DNA from: Azospirillum sp. TSH100
GTDB taxonomy: Bacteria > Pseudomonadota > Alphaproteobacteria > Azospirillales > Azospirillaceae
Direction of reading: 5' to 3'
DNA length: 64,000 bases
NCBI RefSeq assembly: GCF_004923295.1
Contig: NZ_CP039634.1
Coordinates: forward strand, 558,001 to 622,000
The notes beneath the pieces are model-generated. The model was not told the origin of the DNA, did no database searches, and saw nothing but the letters and a program-made list of their open reading frames with translations. Positions 26,873 through 37,437 of the stretch are shown here, piece by piece; positions within the stretch are counted from its first letter, which is position 1, and each line of letters starts with the position of its first letter. The position numbers were made by a program, and so were the translations under genes.

Positions 26873-27985
26873 ATGCTGGCCTACATCATCCGCCGCCTGT
26901 TGCTGATCATCCCCACCCTGTTCGGGATCATGGTGATCAATTTCCTGATCGTGCAGATCGCCCCCGGCGGCCCGATCGAGCAGATGATCGCTCGTGTCCA
27001 GGGCACGGCGGTCGAGGCGACGTCGCGCATCGGCGGCAGCGCCGGCGGCGACGCCAACGCCGCCGCCCAGCGCCAGAACCAGACCGGCGGCGACAGCGGC
27101 GGCAAGTATCGCGGCGCCCAGGGGCTGGACCCCGCCTTCATCAAGCAGCTGGAGAAGGAATTCGGCTTCGACAAGCCGCTGCACGAACGCTTCATCCACA
27201 TGATGTCGAACTACATCGTGTTCGATTTCGGCACCAGCTACTTCCGCGACCGCCGCGTCGTCGATCTGGTGCTGGAGAAGATGCCGGTGTCGATCTCGCT
27301 CGGCATCTGGACGACGCTGATCGTCTATCTGGTCTCCATCCCGCTCGGCATCGCCAAGGCGGTGCGCGACGGCCAGCCCTTCGACGTCTGGACCTCGGGC
27401 GTCGTCATCGTCGGCTATGCCATCCCCAGCTTCTTGTTCGCGGTGCTGCTGATCGTGGTGTTCGCCGGCGGGCGCTATCTCGACTGGTTCCCCCTGCGCG
27501 GTCTGGTGTCGGACAATTGGAGCAGTCTGCCCTGGTACAAACAGGTGCTGGATTACTTCTGGCACATGGCGCTGCCGGTGCTGTCGATGGTGATCGGCGG
27601 CTTCGCCGGCCTGACCATGCTGACCAAGAATTCCTTCCTGGAGGAGATCGGCAAGCAGTACGTCATCACCGCGCGGGCCAAGGGCCTGACCGAGAACCGC
27701 GTGCTGTACGGCCATGTCTTCCGCAACGCCATGCTGATCGTCATCGCCGGCTTTCCCGGCGCCTTCATCGGCATCCTGTTCACCGGCGCCATGCTGATCG
27801 AGGTGATCTTCTCGCTCGACGGGCTGGGGCTGCTGGGATTCGAGGCGGCGATCAACCGCGACTATCCGGTGATGTTCGGCACGCTCTATTTCTTCACGCT
27901 GCTGGGGTTGATCATGAATCTGGTCGGCGACATCACCTATGTGATGGTCGATCCCCGCATCGACTTCGACTCGCGGAGGGTGTGA
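26873..27985 (+). CDS. yejB: Peptide ABC transporter permease YejB
   Basis: A 370-residue inner-membrane permease. The first helix is [20 protein letters not shown], then [19 protein letters not shown] Gly/Ala/Gln-rich loop at about residues 40-85 precedes [19 protein letters not shown]. The permease core ends in the EAA loop [20 protein letters not shown] with FRNA. A TTG start eight codons earlier is possible; ATG 26873 fits the usual N-terminus. Its stop overlaps the yejE start (TGATG). It pairs with YejE to form the channel. Confidence 0.93.
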   Translation: MLAYIIRRLLLIIPTLFGIMVINFLIVQIAPGGPIEQMIARVQGTAVEATSRIGGSAGGDANAAAQRQNQTGGDSGGKYRGAQGLDPAFIKQLEKEFGFDKPLHERFIHMMSNYIVFDFGTSYFRDRRVVDLVLEKMPVSISLGIWTTLIVYLVSIPLGIAKAVRDGQPFDVWTSGVVIVGYAIPSFLFAVLLIVVFAGGRYLDWFPLRGLVSDNWSSLPWYKQVLDYFWHMALPVLSMVIGGFAGLTMLTKNSFLEEIGKQYVITARAKGLTENRVLYGHVFRNAMLIVIAGFPGAFIGILFTGAMLIEVIFSLDGLGLLGFEAAINRDYPVMFGTLYFFTLLGLIMNLVGDITYVMVDPRIDFDSRRV

Positions 27986-29070
27986 TGACTCCGCTGACCC
28001 GGCGCCGGCTAGCCAATTTCAAGGCGAACCGCCGCGGCTTCTGGTCCTTCTGGATCTTCCTGGTGCTGTTCACCGTCTCGCTGGGGGCGGAGTTCATCGC
28101 CAACGACAAGCCGCTGCTGATCGAATACGAGAACCGCTATTACTGGCCGGTCTTCCACACCTACCCCGAGACGACCTTCGGCGGCGAGTTCGAGACCGAG
28201 ACCGATTACCGCGACCCCTATGTCCGCGACCTGATCCAGGCCAAGGGCTGGATGGTCTGGCCGCCGATCCCCTACAGCTACCGCACCATCAACTACAATC
28301 TGCCGGTCCCCGCCCCGGCTCCGCCGTCGGCCGACAACTGGCTCGGCACCGACGATCAGGGGCGCGACGTGGTGGCGCGGCTGATCTACGGCTTCCGCAT
28401 CTCGGTGCTGTTCGGGCTGGTGCTGACCGCCTTCTCCTCGGTCATCGGCGTGGCGGCCGGTGCGGTCCAGGGCTATTTCGGCGGGCTGACCGATCTCTTG
28501 TTCCAGCGCTTCATCGAGATCTGGCAGGGGCTGCCCACCCTGTTCCTGCTGATCATCCTGGCCAGCGTGGTGACGCCGACCTTCTGGTGGCTGCTGGGCC
28601 TGCTGCTGCTGTTCTCCTGGACCGCCCTCGTCCATGTCGTGCGGGCGGAGTTCCTGCGGGCGCGGAATCTCGATTACGTGCGGGCGGCCAAGGCGCTGGG
28701 GGCCGGCGACGTGACCATCATGGTGCGCCATGTGCTGCCCAACGCCATGGTGGCGACGCTGACCTTCATGCCCTTCATCCTGAACGGCTCGATCACCACC
28801 CTGACCGCACTGGACTTCCTCGGCTTCGGCCTGCCGCCCGGCTCGCCGTCGCTGGGCGAACTGCTGGCCCAGGGCAAGGCCAATCTCCAGGCGCCCTGGC
28901 TCGGCCTGACCGCCTTCTTCGTGCTGGCGATCATGCTGAGCCTGCTGATCTTCATCGGCGAGGCGGTGCGCGACGCCTTCGACCCGCGCAAGACCATCGC
29001 CCAGATGTCCACCGCGCTGCCCGGCGAGGCCGCCGCGGCGACGGCGGCGCGCAAGGAGGCGGCGGAGTGA
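27985..29070 (+). CDS. yejE: Peptide ABC transporter permease YejE
   Basis: A 361-residue permease of the OppC type. The N-terminal RRRLANFKANRRGFWSFWIF is followed by the first helix and a large periplasmic segment (ENRYYWPVFHTYPETTFGGE), typical of YejE. The core includes NWLGTDDQGRDVVARLIYGF and the EAA loop YVRAAKALGAGDVTIMVRHV with LPNA. The ATG at 27985 shares its A with the yejB stop. The same frame is open far upstream through yejB, but that is antisense-like filler. Confidence 0.93.
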   Translation: MTPLTRRRLANFKANRRGFWSFWIFLVLFTVSLGAEFIANDKPLLIEYENRYYWPVFHTYPETTFGGEFETETDYRDPYVRDLIQAKGWMVWPPIPYSYRTINYNLPVPAPAPPSADNWLGTDDQGRDVVARLIYGFRISVLFGLVLTAFSSVIGVAAGAVQGYFGGLTDLLFQRFIEIWQGLPTLFLLIILASVVTPTFWWLLGLLLLFSWTALVHVVRAEFLRARNLDYVRAAKALGAGDVTIMVRHVLPNAMVATLTFMPFILNGSITTLTALDFLGFGLPPGSPSLGELLAQGKANLQAPWLGLTAFFVLAIMLSLLIFIGEAVRDAFDPRKTIAQMSTALPGEAAAATAARKEAAE

Positions 29071-29095
29071 CCATGACGACCCTCAAGAGCCCGAC

Positions 29096-30736
<1,641 letters not shown>

Positions 30737-30807
30737 GGCGGACACTTTATCCCAAGCCGCTGCGCGGGTAGGGTACCGCTCCCCTCGCACAGACCGATAC
30801 CGCCGCC

Positions 30808-31818
30808 ATGACCGACACCGCCCCGCAAGACGCCGCCCGCCTCGCCGACCAACTTGCGGGGGCCGTCCGGTCGGGGGACCGGCGGGCGCTGGCCCGCGCG
30901 ATCACGCTGATCGAATCGACGCGCGCCGACCATCGCGCCACCGCCGACGCACTGCTGGCTGCGCTGCTGCCCTATACCGGCAACTCGGTGCGACTCGGCA
31001 TCTCCGGCGTGCCGGGGGTGGGCAAGTCGACCTTCATCGAAGCCTTCGGGCTGCATGTCATCGGGCTTGGTCACAAGGTCGCGGTGCTGGCGGTCGATCC
31101 GTCGTCGCAGCGCACCGGCGGCTCGATCCTGGGCGACAAGACCCGCATGGTCGACCTGTCGCGCGAGCCCGACGCCTTCATCCGCCCCTCCCCCGCCGGC
31201 GCCACTCTGGGCGGCGTGGCGCGCCGCACCCGCGAGGCGATGCTGATCTGCGAGGCCGCCGGCTTCGACGTGATCGTGGTGGAGACGGTCGGTGTCGGCC
31301 AGTCGGAAACCGCCGTTGCCGACATGGTCGACCTGTTCATGCTGCTGCTGCTGCCGGCCGGCGGGGACGAGTTGCAGGGCATCAAGAAGGGCATCGTCGA
31401 GCTGGCCGACCTCGTCGTCGTCAACAAGGCCGACGGCGACCTCGCCGCAACCGCCCGCCACACCGTGGCCGACTACCGCCATGCACTGGCCCTGCTGCGC
31501 CATGGCGACTGGCGGGTGCCTGTGCTCAGCTGTTCCGCCTTCCGGAAGATCGGCATCGACACGGTGTGGAACACCATCGGCGAGCACAAGGCCGTGACCG
31601 AGGCCAACGGCGCCCGCGCCACCCGCCGGGCGGAGCAGGCCCGCGCTTGGCTGTGGAGCGAGATCCGCGAGACGCTGATCGACCGGTTCCGCGCCCATCC
31701 GGCCGTCCGCGCCGATCTGGCGCGACTCGAGGCGGAGGTCACCGCCGGCACCACCATCCCGACGGCGGCGGCCCACACCCTGTTGGGGCGCTTCCTCGAC
31801 CGGACGGAAGCCACCTGA
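30808..31818 (+). CDS. meaB: MeaB/ArgK-type GTPase (methylmalonyl-CoA mutase chaperone)
   Basis: A 336-residue G3E-family P-loop GTPase. Walker A GVPGVGKS lies at residues 67-74, then [40 protein letters not shown], and the base-recognition motif NKAD. In this family the protein protects and reloads the B12-dependent methylmalonyl-CoA mutase. No mutase gene lies in the window, so it must be elsewhere. It lies 71 bases after yejF and ahead of the phasin gene. The link of propionyl-CoA metabolism with polyhydroxyalkanoate is plausible context only. Confidence 0.92.
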   Translation: MTDTAPQDAARLADQLAGAVRSGDRRALARAITLIESTRADHRATADALLAALLPYTGNSVRLGISGVPGVGKSTFIEAFGLHVIGLGHKVAVLAVDPSSQRTGGSILGDKTRMVDLSREPDAFIRPSPAGATLGGVARRTREAMLICEAAGFDVIVVETVGVGQSETAVADMVDLFMLLLLPAGGDELQGIKKGIVELADLVVVNKADGDLAATARHTVADYRHALALLRHGDWRVPVLSCSAFRKIGIDTVWNTIGEHKAVTEANGARATRRAEQARAWLWSEIRETLIDRFRAHPAVRADLARLEAEVTAGTTIPTAAAHTLLGRFLDRTEAT

Positions 31819-31847
31819 TCCGAAGGCGCATAACCCGTTCAGCTTAT

Positions 31848-31879
31848 GTTGCACCGCAACAAATCCGTTGCGCCGCACC
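31848..31879. promoter_or_regulatory. Candidate PhaR operator pair upstream of the phasin gene
   Basis: GTTGCACCGCAAC (31848-31860) is a perfect inverted repeat with a 3-base spacer, and GTTGCGCCGCACC (31867-31879) is a near copy 19 bases on. TGC-N3-GCA repeats are the type reported for PhaR repressors that control phasin genes. They sit about 170-200 bases ahead of the phasin start. The assignment is inference. Confidence 0.45.
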
Positions 31880-32047
31880 AACCGTAGGGCTATTCTGCAC
31901 CGGGCGGGAAAGGGGCGGCCTGCGCCGATTCGAGCTGTTTCGAGTCGCGTTCGTCGCTTGGGCCGGGGTGCCCGCGGTCTCCTGGGGTTACGCCGGAGCG
32001 GCCTTTCCGTTTCCGCCAATATGCCTTGCTCTACGGGAGACAACGCC

Positions 32048-32764
32048 ATGACCGCTCAGCCGACCCCCGCCAACGTCCTGAACCTGCTCAAGACCAACGC
32101 CCAGACCACCGCAGCCAAGTCCGCCCGCGTCGCCACGCTGGTGCAGGACGGCTACCGCCGCTGGTTCGACGGCGTGACCGCTTCGGTCACCGACGCCAGC
32201 CGTCTGGCCGCCGGGCTGGGCAAGGCCCGCAGCCCTGCCGATCTGGCGGCCCTGCAGCGCGACTGGCTGTCCACCACCCAGGCCCGCGTGACCGAGAGCG
32301 TGCAGGGCTTCCTGGACGTCTCCACCAAGATCGCCGCCGAGATCACCGCCCTGCCGACTCCGGCGGCCGAATCCGCTCCGGCGACCGCCCCTGCTCCCAA
32401 GGCCGAGGCGCCGAAGCCGGCCCCGGTTGCGGTCGCCGCGCCGAAGGCCGAGGCCCCGAAGGTCGAAGCCCCGGCCCCCGTCGTCGAGGCTCCCCAGGCC
32501 GCTCCGGTTCCGGCCCCAGTTCCGGCCCCGGCTCCGGCCAAGGCTGCGGAGACCGTCCCGGTTGCCGCCACCGTCGCCGTTCCGGCCGCAAAGCCGGCCG
32601 AGGTGCCGGTGAAGCAACTGGTCGAGACGGTGAAGGCCGAGACGGCCGCCCCCGCCGCGGCGATCGCCGCCGAGGCGAAGGCCGCCGCCAAGCCGGCGCC
32701 GCGCCGTGCCGCCAAGCCGGTCGCTGCCAAGCCGGCGTCGAAGACCTCTCCGACCGTGAACTGA
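32048..32764 (+). CDS. Phasin-like protein with Ala/Pro-rich C-terminal tail
   Basis: A 238-residue protein. Residues 1-100 are amphipathic helix without Cys (LLKTNAQTTAAKSARVATLV, then DLAALQRDWLSTTQARVTES). That helix-then-'ADLAALQ' pattern is typical of phasins coating polyhydroxyalkanoate granules. Residues 101-238 are a long Ala/Pro/Lys/Glu repeat ending in a basic AKPAPRRAAKPVAAKPASK segment, like the PhaF-type tails that touch DNA. Start ATG 32048 has GGGAG ahead; the frame is open upstream. The candidate PhaR sites support the call. Confidence 0.72.
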   Translation: MTAQPTPANVLNLLKTNAQTTAAKSARVATLVQDGYRRWFDGVTASVTDASRLAAGLGKARSPADLAALQRDWLSTTQARVTESVQGFLDVSTKIAAEITALPTPAAESAPATAPAPKAEAPKPAPVAVAAPKAEAPKVEAPAPVVEAPQAAPVPAPVPAPAPAKAAETVPVAATVAVPAAKPAEVPVKQLVETVKAETAAPAAAIAAEAKAAAKPAPRRAAKPVAAKPASKTSPTVN

Positions 32765-32783
32765 TACCGGTCACGGCAAGATT

Positions 32784-32825
32784 GGCGCGGCGCGTCTCTT
32801 CGTCAGATCGAAGAGGCCGCCGCGC
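32784..32825 (+). terminator. Terminator-like hairpin after the phasin gene
   Basis: CTCTTCG-TCAGAT-CGAAGAG forms a perfect 7-bp stem, extended by GC-rich GCGGC/GCCGC pairing outside. Only a weak T tract follows, so termination may be partial. Confidence 0.5.
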
Positions 32826-32897
32826 TTCGACTCTCCACTTTCCTGCGACGACTCCGGTTTTGACGGTTTCTTCGCGGATCCCGGCTTGAAGACAGGC

Positions 32898-32927
32898 TTG
32901 ACGACGGCGCTTTTGTTCGACTATATA
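32898..32927 (+). promoter_or_regulatory. Promoter of rpmB
   Basis: TTGACG and TATATA (or CTATAT) are separated by 17-18 bases, about 70 bases ahead of rpmB. It is one of the best housekeeping promoter matches in the window, as expected for a ribosomal protein gene. Confidence 0.7.
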
Positions 32928-32994
32928 GCGGCCTCCTTCGGGCGGCAGGCCGTCCGTTACCGGGTTTCATTTGCTAAAATAAAGGATCAGTCCG

Positions 32995-33294
32995 ATGGCA
33001 CGTCGGTGCTCCGTGACCGGCAAGGGCACGCAGTTTGGCAACAACGTCAGCCACGCCAACAACAAGAATCGTCGCCGCTTCCAGCCGAACCTCCAGGAAA
33101 CGTCGCTGCTCAGCGACAGCCTGGGGCAGCTGGTGCGTCTGCGCCTCTCGGTGAACGCGATCCGCTCGATCGAGCACAAGGGCGGCCTCGACGCCTTCCT
33201 GCTCGATGCGAAGGACGCCGTGCTGAGCCTGGATGCCCGTCGCATCAAGCGCCGGATCTCCAAGGCGCAGGAGAAGCAGCAGGCCGCGGCCTGA
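32995..33294 (+). CDS. rpmB: 50S ribosomal protein L28
   Basis: A 99-residue L28. It opens with the family start [20 protein letters not shown] and [13 protein letters not shown], followed by [20 protein letters not shown]. Length and the basic C-terminus ([15 protein letters not shown]) are normal for alphaproteobacteria. The N-terminal Cys is kept, but no zinc-ribbon second pair is present. It has its own strong promoter upstream. Confidence 0.97.
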   Translation: MARRCSVTGKGTQFGNNVSHANNKNRRRFQPNLQETSLLSDSLGQLVRLRLSVNAIRSIEHKGGLDAFLLDAKDAVLSLDARRIKRRISKAQEKQQAAA

Positions 33295-33477
33295 TCGCTT
33301 CCCCGATTCTGGGGCGCGTTTGGTGTGCTGACGCGGGGCGCTTGCCGCTCCGCTGAAGAAGTTTAGGACGCGTACAGGACGATTCCGACTCCCGGTAAGA
33401 GAGCGGCGCGCGACATCCGAAAGGGTGCCGCGCGTTTCGTCGTTTCCGGGCCGGTCGTTTCTGTGAGACGTGAACCA

Positions 33478-33514
33478 TGGAACATCTCCGGGAAGATGTT
33501 CCACGATGTTCCAT
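33478..33514. repeat. Hairpin plus third half-site between rpmB and recX
   Basis: TGGAACATCT-CCGGGA-AGATGTTCCA is a perfect 10-bp stem (33478-33503). Immediately after, GATGTTCCAT (33505-33514) repeats the right arm. It lies just past the recX stop on the minus strand, so it may end recX transcripts. Confidence 0.6.
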
Positions 33515-33519
33515 CGGCT

Positions 33520-34110
33520 TCACTCCCCCAGCAGCTCGTCCGGATCCTCGGCATCGACCACCCGCCGGGCGATCTCATAGCCGAAGCCGGCCCGCCCCAG
33601 CGCCGCCATGTCCTTCTCGCGCTGCGCCTCGCGCTGCTCCGGCCGCCGGTACGGCCCCAGCCGCCGCCGCTTCGCCAGGGCCAGCGCCGCCGTCAGATCC
33701 AAATCCGGCCCGACATCCTCGCGCAGGCTGTCCAGCGCCTTGTCGGCCTCGTCGCGGCCAATGCCCTTGCCGGCCAGCTTCTGGGCGATCAGCCGCGTCG
33801 AGGCGCCGCGACGGTGCAGGCTTTCGCTGCGCATGCGGGCATAGGTCTCGTCGTTCAGCAGGCCGCTGCGGACATAGCGGGCCAGCAGCTCGTCGACCCA
33901 GCGGGCGCCCTCCTCGCGGTCGGTGCCGTGGGCCTTGGCCGACAGATCGACCTTGCGCATCAGAACGCGGCGCAGGTTGGCGGTCGAACTGGCGAAGCGC
34001 TCCAGGTAATGCAGCGCCGCATTTTCCAGATATTGCGGCGTGACCCGCTTCGGCGGCTTCCCCGCCGGCGACCGGGCGGCGGGAACGGAACGCTTGTCGT
34101 CGGTGTTCAT
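33520..34110 (-). CDS. recX: RecX family regulatory protein
   Basis: A 196-residue RecX-type protein with tandem three-helix repeats: ALHYLERFASSTANLRRVLM, WVDELLARYVRSGLLNDETY, and GASTRLIAQKLAGKGIGRDE with ADKAL. The 'YLERF.SS..NLRR.L.RK' start is characteristic of alphaproteobacterial RecX. The family binds RecA filaments and inhibits recombination. recA is not adjacent here. ATG 34110 follows a conserved basic N-terminal tail of 20 residues; an in-frame start 15 codons upstream is less likely. Confidence 0.88.
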   Translation of the reverse strand: MNTDDKRSVPAARSPAGKPPKRVTPQYLENAALHYLERFASSTANLRRVLMRKVDLSAKAHGTDREEGARWVDELLARYVRSGLLNDETYARMRSESLHRRGASTRLIAQKLAGKGIGRDEADKALDSLREDVGPDLDLTAALALAKRRRLGPYRRPEQREAQREKDMAALGRAGFGYEIARRVVDAEDPDELLGE

Positions 34111-34185
34111 GGCAGTCCCTTCGGCGGCGGCGGTTGCCGGACGGGCGGGCCGCACGTACAGTCCGTGGCCTTGTACCGGCCGGTT

Positions 34186-34221
34186 CCCAACAGGCAGCCC
34201 GACAGGCAGCCCAACAGGCAG
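34186..34221 (+). repeat. Three tandem 12-bp repeats
   Basis: CCCAACAGGCAG, CCCGACAGGCAG and CCCAACAGGCAG occur head to tail, ending 11 bases before the ABC-2 permease start. They overlap its 5' leader; AGGCAG may also serve as a weak ribosome site. Confidence 0.8.
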
Positions 34222-34232
34222 TTTGTGACGCG

Positions 34233-35036
34233 ATGACCCTTCCCCTTCCTCCCATGCCGCGCAATGTCGGTTCGGTCAACTGGATCGGCCTATGGACGCT
34301 CTACGCACGCGAGGTGCGGCGCTTCATCAAGGTGCACCAGCAGACCGTCTGGGCGCCGGTGGTGACGACGCTGCTCTATTACGCGGTGTTCGCCCTGTCG
34401 CTGGGGTCTGCGGTGCGGATGGTCGGCGCGACACCCTACCTGGAATTCCTGGCGCCCGGCCTGATCATGATGGCGATGGTGCAGAACGCCTTCGCCAACA
34501 CCTCCTCCTCGGTGGTGATCGCCAAGGTCCAGGGCAACATCGTCGACATCCTGATGCCGCCGCTGTCGCCGATGGAGCTGGTCAGCGGCTTCGTCTTCGG
34601 CGGCATCACCCGCGGTGTCGTGGTCGGTCTGGTGACGGGCCTCGCCATCTGGGCGGTGATCCCGCTGCACATGCCGCATCCGGGATTCGTGCTGTTCCAC
34701 GCGGTGATGGCGTCGATGCTGCTGTCGCTGCTGGGTCTGGTCGGCGGCGTCTGGTCGGAGAAGTTCGACAACATCGCCGCGGTGACCAACTTCGTGGTGA
34801 CGCCGCTGTCCTTCCTGTCCGGCACCTTCTATTCGGTCGACACCCTGCCGCCGGTCTTCTGGTGGGTCGCCCATTTCGACCCCTTCTTCTACATGATCGA
34901 CGGCTTCCGCTACGGTTTCATCGGGGTGTCGGATGGGGCGCGCTGGCTGGGTGTCGCCGTGATGCTGGGTGTGAATGCCGGGCTGTGGTGGCTGGCCTGG
35001 CGCATGTTCAAGACCGGCTACAAGCTCAAGGCGTGA
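34233..35036 (+). CDS. ABC-2 type transporter permease
   Basis: A 267-residue integral membrane protein. It starts with a cytoplasmic helix (IGLWTLYAREVRRFIKVHQQ) and has six hydrophobic segments: VVTTLLYYAVFALSLGSAV, LIMMAMVQNAFANTSSSVVI, GVVVGLVTGLAIWAVI and others. The ABC-2 signature region is FLSGTFYSVDTLPPVFWWVA with HFDPFFYMIDGFRYG. This matches YadH/NodJ-like exporters. No ATPase gene is adjacent in the window. Its role is probably export of a lipid or polysaccharide, but nothing fixes the substrate. Confidence 0.88.
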   Translation: MTLPLPPMPRNVGSVNWIGLWTLYAREVRRFIKVHQQTVWAPVVTTLLYYAVFALSLGSAVRMVGATPYLEFLAPGLIMMAMVQNAFANTSSSVVIAKVQGNIVDILMPPLSPMELVSGFVFGGITRGVVVGLVTGLAIWAVIPLHMPHPGFVLFHAVMASMLLSLLGLVGGVWSEKFDNIAAVTNFVVTPLSFLSGTFYSVDTLPPVFWWVAHFDPFFYMIDGFRYGFIGVSDGARWLGVAVMLGVNAGLWWLAWRMFKTGYKLKA

Positions 35037-35073
35037 AGACTCCGCGAAACCAGCGCGCTTTCACCCCTATCCG

Positions 35074-35102
35074 TTGACAGAACCCATCAATCTCCGGATA
35101 TT
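35074..35102 (+). promoter_or_regulatory. Promoter of the argD-argF operon
   Basis: A consensus TTGACA at 35074-35079, then 17 bases, then GATATT. It lies 58-86 bases ahead of the argD GTG. No arginine-repressor-type site was recognised. Confidence 0.6.
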
Positions 35103-35159
35103 TGCCGTTCCCGGCGGCCAGCCATGGCCGCCGGATTTTCCATTTTGGGAGACCGAGCC

Positions 35160-36332
35160 GTGATCCCCGTCGTTATGCCCACATACGCCCGCGCCGACGT
35201 CGTGTTCGAGCGCGGTGAAGGTCCGTATCTGTACGCGACCGACGGGCGACGATTCCTCGACTTCGCCGCCGGCGTCGCGGTGAACGCCCTGGGTCACGCG
35301 CATCCCTATCTGGTGGAAAAGCTGACCGAGCAGGCGAAGAAGCTGTGGCACACCTCCAACCTGTTCCGGGTCGCCGGGCAGGAGAGCCTGGGCAAGCGCC
35401 TGACCGAGGCCACCTTCGCCGACACCGTGTTCTTCACGAACTCCGGTGCCGAGGCCTGGGAATGCGGCGCCAAGACCGTCCGCAAGTACCATTATGACAG
35501 CGGCAACCCGCAGAAGAACCGCATCATCACCTTCGAGCAGGCCTTCCACGGCCGCACGCTGGGCGCCATCTCGGCCGCCAAGCAGGAGAAGCTGGTGCAT
35601 GGCTTCGACCCGCTGCTGGACGGATTCGATCAGGTGCCGTTCGGCGATCTCGACGCCGTGCGCGCCGCGATCACGCCCGCGACCGGCGGCATTTGCGTCG
35701 AGCCGATCCAGGGCGAGGGCGGCATCCGCGCCGGCTCGGTGGAGTTCCTGCGCGGCCTGCGCGCGCTGTGCGACGAGCATGGCCTGCTGCTGTTCCTGGA
35801 CGAGATCCAGTGCGGCATGGGCCGGACCGGCAAGCTGTTCGCCCATGAATGGGCCGGCATCACCCCCGACGTCATGTGCGTCGCCAAGGGCATCGGCGGC
35901 GGCTTCCCGCTCGGCGCCTGCCTCGCCACCGAGCGTGCGGCGTCGGGCATGACCGCCGGCACCCATGGCTCGACCTATGGCGGCAACCCGCTGGCGACCG
36001 CGGTCGGCAACGCCGTTCTCGACGTCGTGCTGGCGCCGGGCTTCCTGGACGGCGTCCGGAAGACCTCCGCCACTATGCAGGGCCGTCTGGAGGAGCTGAT
36101 CGCCAAGCATCCGTCGCTGTTCCTGGAACTGCGCGGCCAGGGCCTGATGCTGGGCCTGAAGCTCGGCCAGCCGGTGGGCGAGGTGGTGGCCAAGCTGCGC
36201 GCCAACGGCCTGCTCTCGGTTCCGGCCGGCGACAATGTGGTGCGGCTGCTGCCGCCCCTGAATATCGGCGAAGCCGAAGTGAATGAAGCCGTCGCGATCC
36301 TCGACCGGACGGCGCAGGAGTGTGTGGGATGA
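35160..36332 (+). CDS. argD: Acetylornithine aminotransferase
   Basis: A 390-residue class III PLP aminotransferase. Visible motifs are [57 protein letters not shown] and [40 protein letters not shown] and the PLP lysine in [15 protein letters not shown] follow. It converts N-acetylglutamate semialdehyde to acetylornithine in arginine synthesis. The start was taken as GTG 35160 with GGGAG ahead; ATG 35175 is the alternative. The stop overlaps argF as ATGA. Confidence 0.95.
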   Translation: MIPVVMPTYARADVVFERGEGPYLYATDGRRFLDFAAGVAVNALGHAHPYLVEKLTEQAKKLWHTSNLFRVAGQESLGKRLTEATFADTVFFTNSGAEAWECGAKTVRKYHYDSGNPQKNRIITFEQAFHGRTLGAISAAKQEKLVHGFDPLLDGFDQVPFGDLDAVRAAITPATGGICVEPIQGEGGIRAGSVEFLRGLRALCDEHGLLLFLDEIQCGMGRTGKLFAHEWAGITPDVMCVAKGIGGGFPLGACLATERAASGMTAGTHGSTYGGNPLATAVGNAVLDVVLAPGFLDGVRKTSATMQGRLEELIAKHPSLFLELRGQGLMLGLKLGQPVGEVVAKLRANGLLSVPAGDNVVRLLPPLNIGEAEVNEAVAILDRTAQECVG

Positions 36333-37270
36333 GCGGCGACAACAAGACGGTCCGGCATTTTCTCGACATCGACCGGTTGGACGGCGCCACCCTGCGCCGC
36401 CTGCTCGACCATGCCGTGCGCATCAAGGCCGACCTGAAGAAGGATCGGCTGGCCCACTCGACCCTGCTGGCCGGCCGCTCGCTGGCCCTGATCTTCGAGA
36501 AGCCCTCGACCCGCACCCGCGTGTCGTTCGAGGTCGGCATGCAGCAGTTCGGCGGCAATGTCGTGGTGCTGAAGCCCGACGACATGCAGTTGGGCCGCGG
36601 CGAGACCATCGGCGACACCGCTCGCGTGCTGTCGCGATTCGTCGATGCGGTGATGGTCCGCACCACCGGCGAGGAGCGGGTGCACGAGCTGGCGGCCCAT
36701 GCCAGCATCCCGATCATCAACGGCCTGACCGACCAGACCCACCCCTGCCAGATCATGGCCGACCTGATGACCTTCGAGGAGCATCGCGGTCCGATCAACG
36801 GCCGGACGATCGCCTGGATCGGCGACTGCAACAACGTCGCGGTCAGCTGGGCCCATGCCGCCGTCCGCTTCGGCTTCGAGCTGCGTCTGGCCTGCCCGAC
36901 CGTCTACGGCCCGTCGCCGGAGCTGCTGGCCTGGGCGGAGCGCGAGGGCAGCGGCCGTCTGGTCGTCACCGACTCGCCCGAGGAGGCGGTGCGCGGAGCG
37001 GAATGCGTCATCACCGACGCCTGGGCCTCGATGCACAACACCGACGTGGACGAGCGCGCGGCGATCCTCGCCCCCTATCAGGTGAACGAGGCGCTGATGG
37101 CGCACGCGCACCCCGAGGCGCTGTTCATGCACTGTCTGCCGGCGCACCGGAACGAGGAAGTGACCGACGGCGTGATCGACGGCCTCCATTCGGTGGTCTG
37201 GGACGAGGCGGAAAACCGCCTGCACGCCCAGAAGGCCATCCTCGGCTGGTGCATGGGCGTTCTGGACTGA
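36329..37270 (+). CDS. argF: Ornithine carbamoyltransferase
   Basis: A 313-residue enzyme making citrulline from ornithine and carbamoyl phosphate. The carbamoyl-phosphate motif [15 protein letters not shown] lies near residue 52, then [15 protein letters not shown]. The ornithine loop is represented by [10 protein letters not shown], and the catalytic Cys by [16 protein letters not shown]. The ATG overlaps the argD stop, so both are made from one message. A repeat-type hairpin 35 bases downstream may end it. Confidence 0.97.
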   Translation: MSGDNKTVRHFLDIDRLDGATLRRLLDHAVRIKADLKKDRLAHSTLLAGRSLALIFEKPSTRTRVSFEVGMQQFGGNVVVLKPDDMQLGRGETIGDTARVLSRFVDAVMVRTTGEERVHELAAHASIPIINGLTDQTHPCQIMADLMTFEEHRGPINGRTIAWIGDCNNVAVSWAHAAVRFGFELRLACPTVYGPSPELLAWAEREGSGRLVVTDSPEEAVRGAECVITDAWASMHNTDVDERAAILAPYQVNEALMAHAHPEALFMHCLPAHRNEEVTDGVIDGLHSVVWDEAENRLHAQKAILGWCMGVLD

Positions 37271-37304
37271 CGCTCCGCGCCCGATACAGCCTGTCATGTT
37301 TCGA

Positions 37305-37338
37305 TTTGGCCCTCTCCCGCCGCCGGGGGAGGGCCAAA
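37305..37338 (+). terminator. Palindrome/terminator after argF (CCTCTCCC type)
   Basis: TTTGGCCCTCTCCC pairs with GGGGGAGGGCCAAA across a GCCGCC loop, a 14-bp stem with one G-T pair. A relative of it (CCTCTCCCC-GGA-GGGGAGAGG) lies at 57703-57723, so this may be a dispersed repeat that also acts as a terminator. Confidence 0.55.
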
Positions 37339-37437
37339 CTCGCATGGGTGCCCTGCCGGTCTTGATTCGGCCCCTCCCTGTCCCGATCTTCGGCCCTACG
37401 CCTGCATAACCGGTCTCTGTCTTAAGGAATCTGCCCT

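Noticed and set aside
26842-27984. Upstream extension of the yejE frame through yejB
   Set aside because: It overlaps yejB in another frame and is Arg/His-rich; yejE starts properly at 27985.
31868-32047. N-terminal extension of the phasin gene
   Set aside because: No conservation expected; the extension overlaps the candidate operator and promoter region.
33360-33450. Possible terminator hairpin after rpmB in the GCGGCGCGCG / GCCGCGCG region
   Set aside because: The arms do not pair properly once aligned; only a few GC pairs remain.
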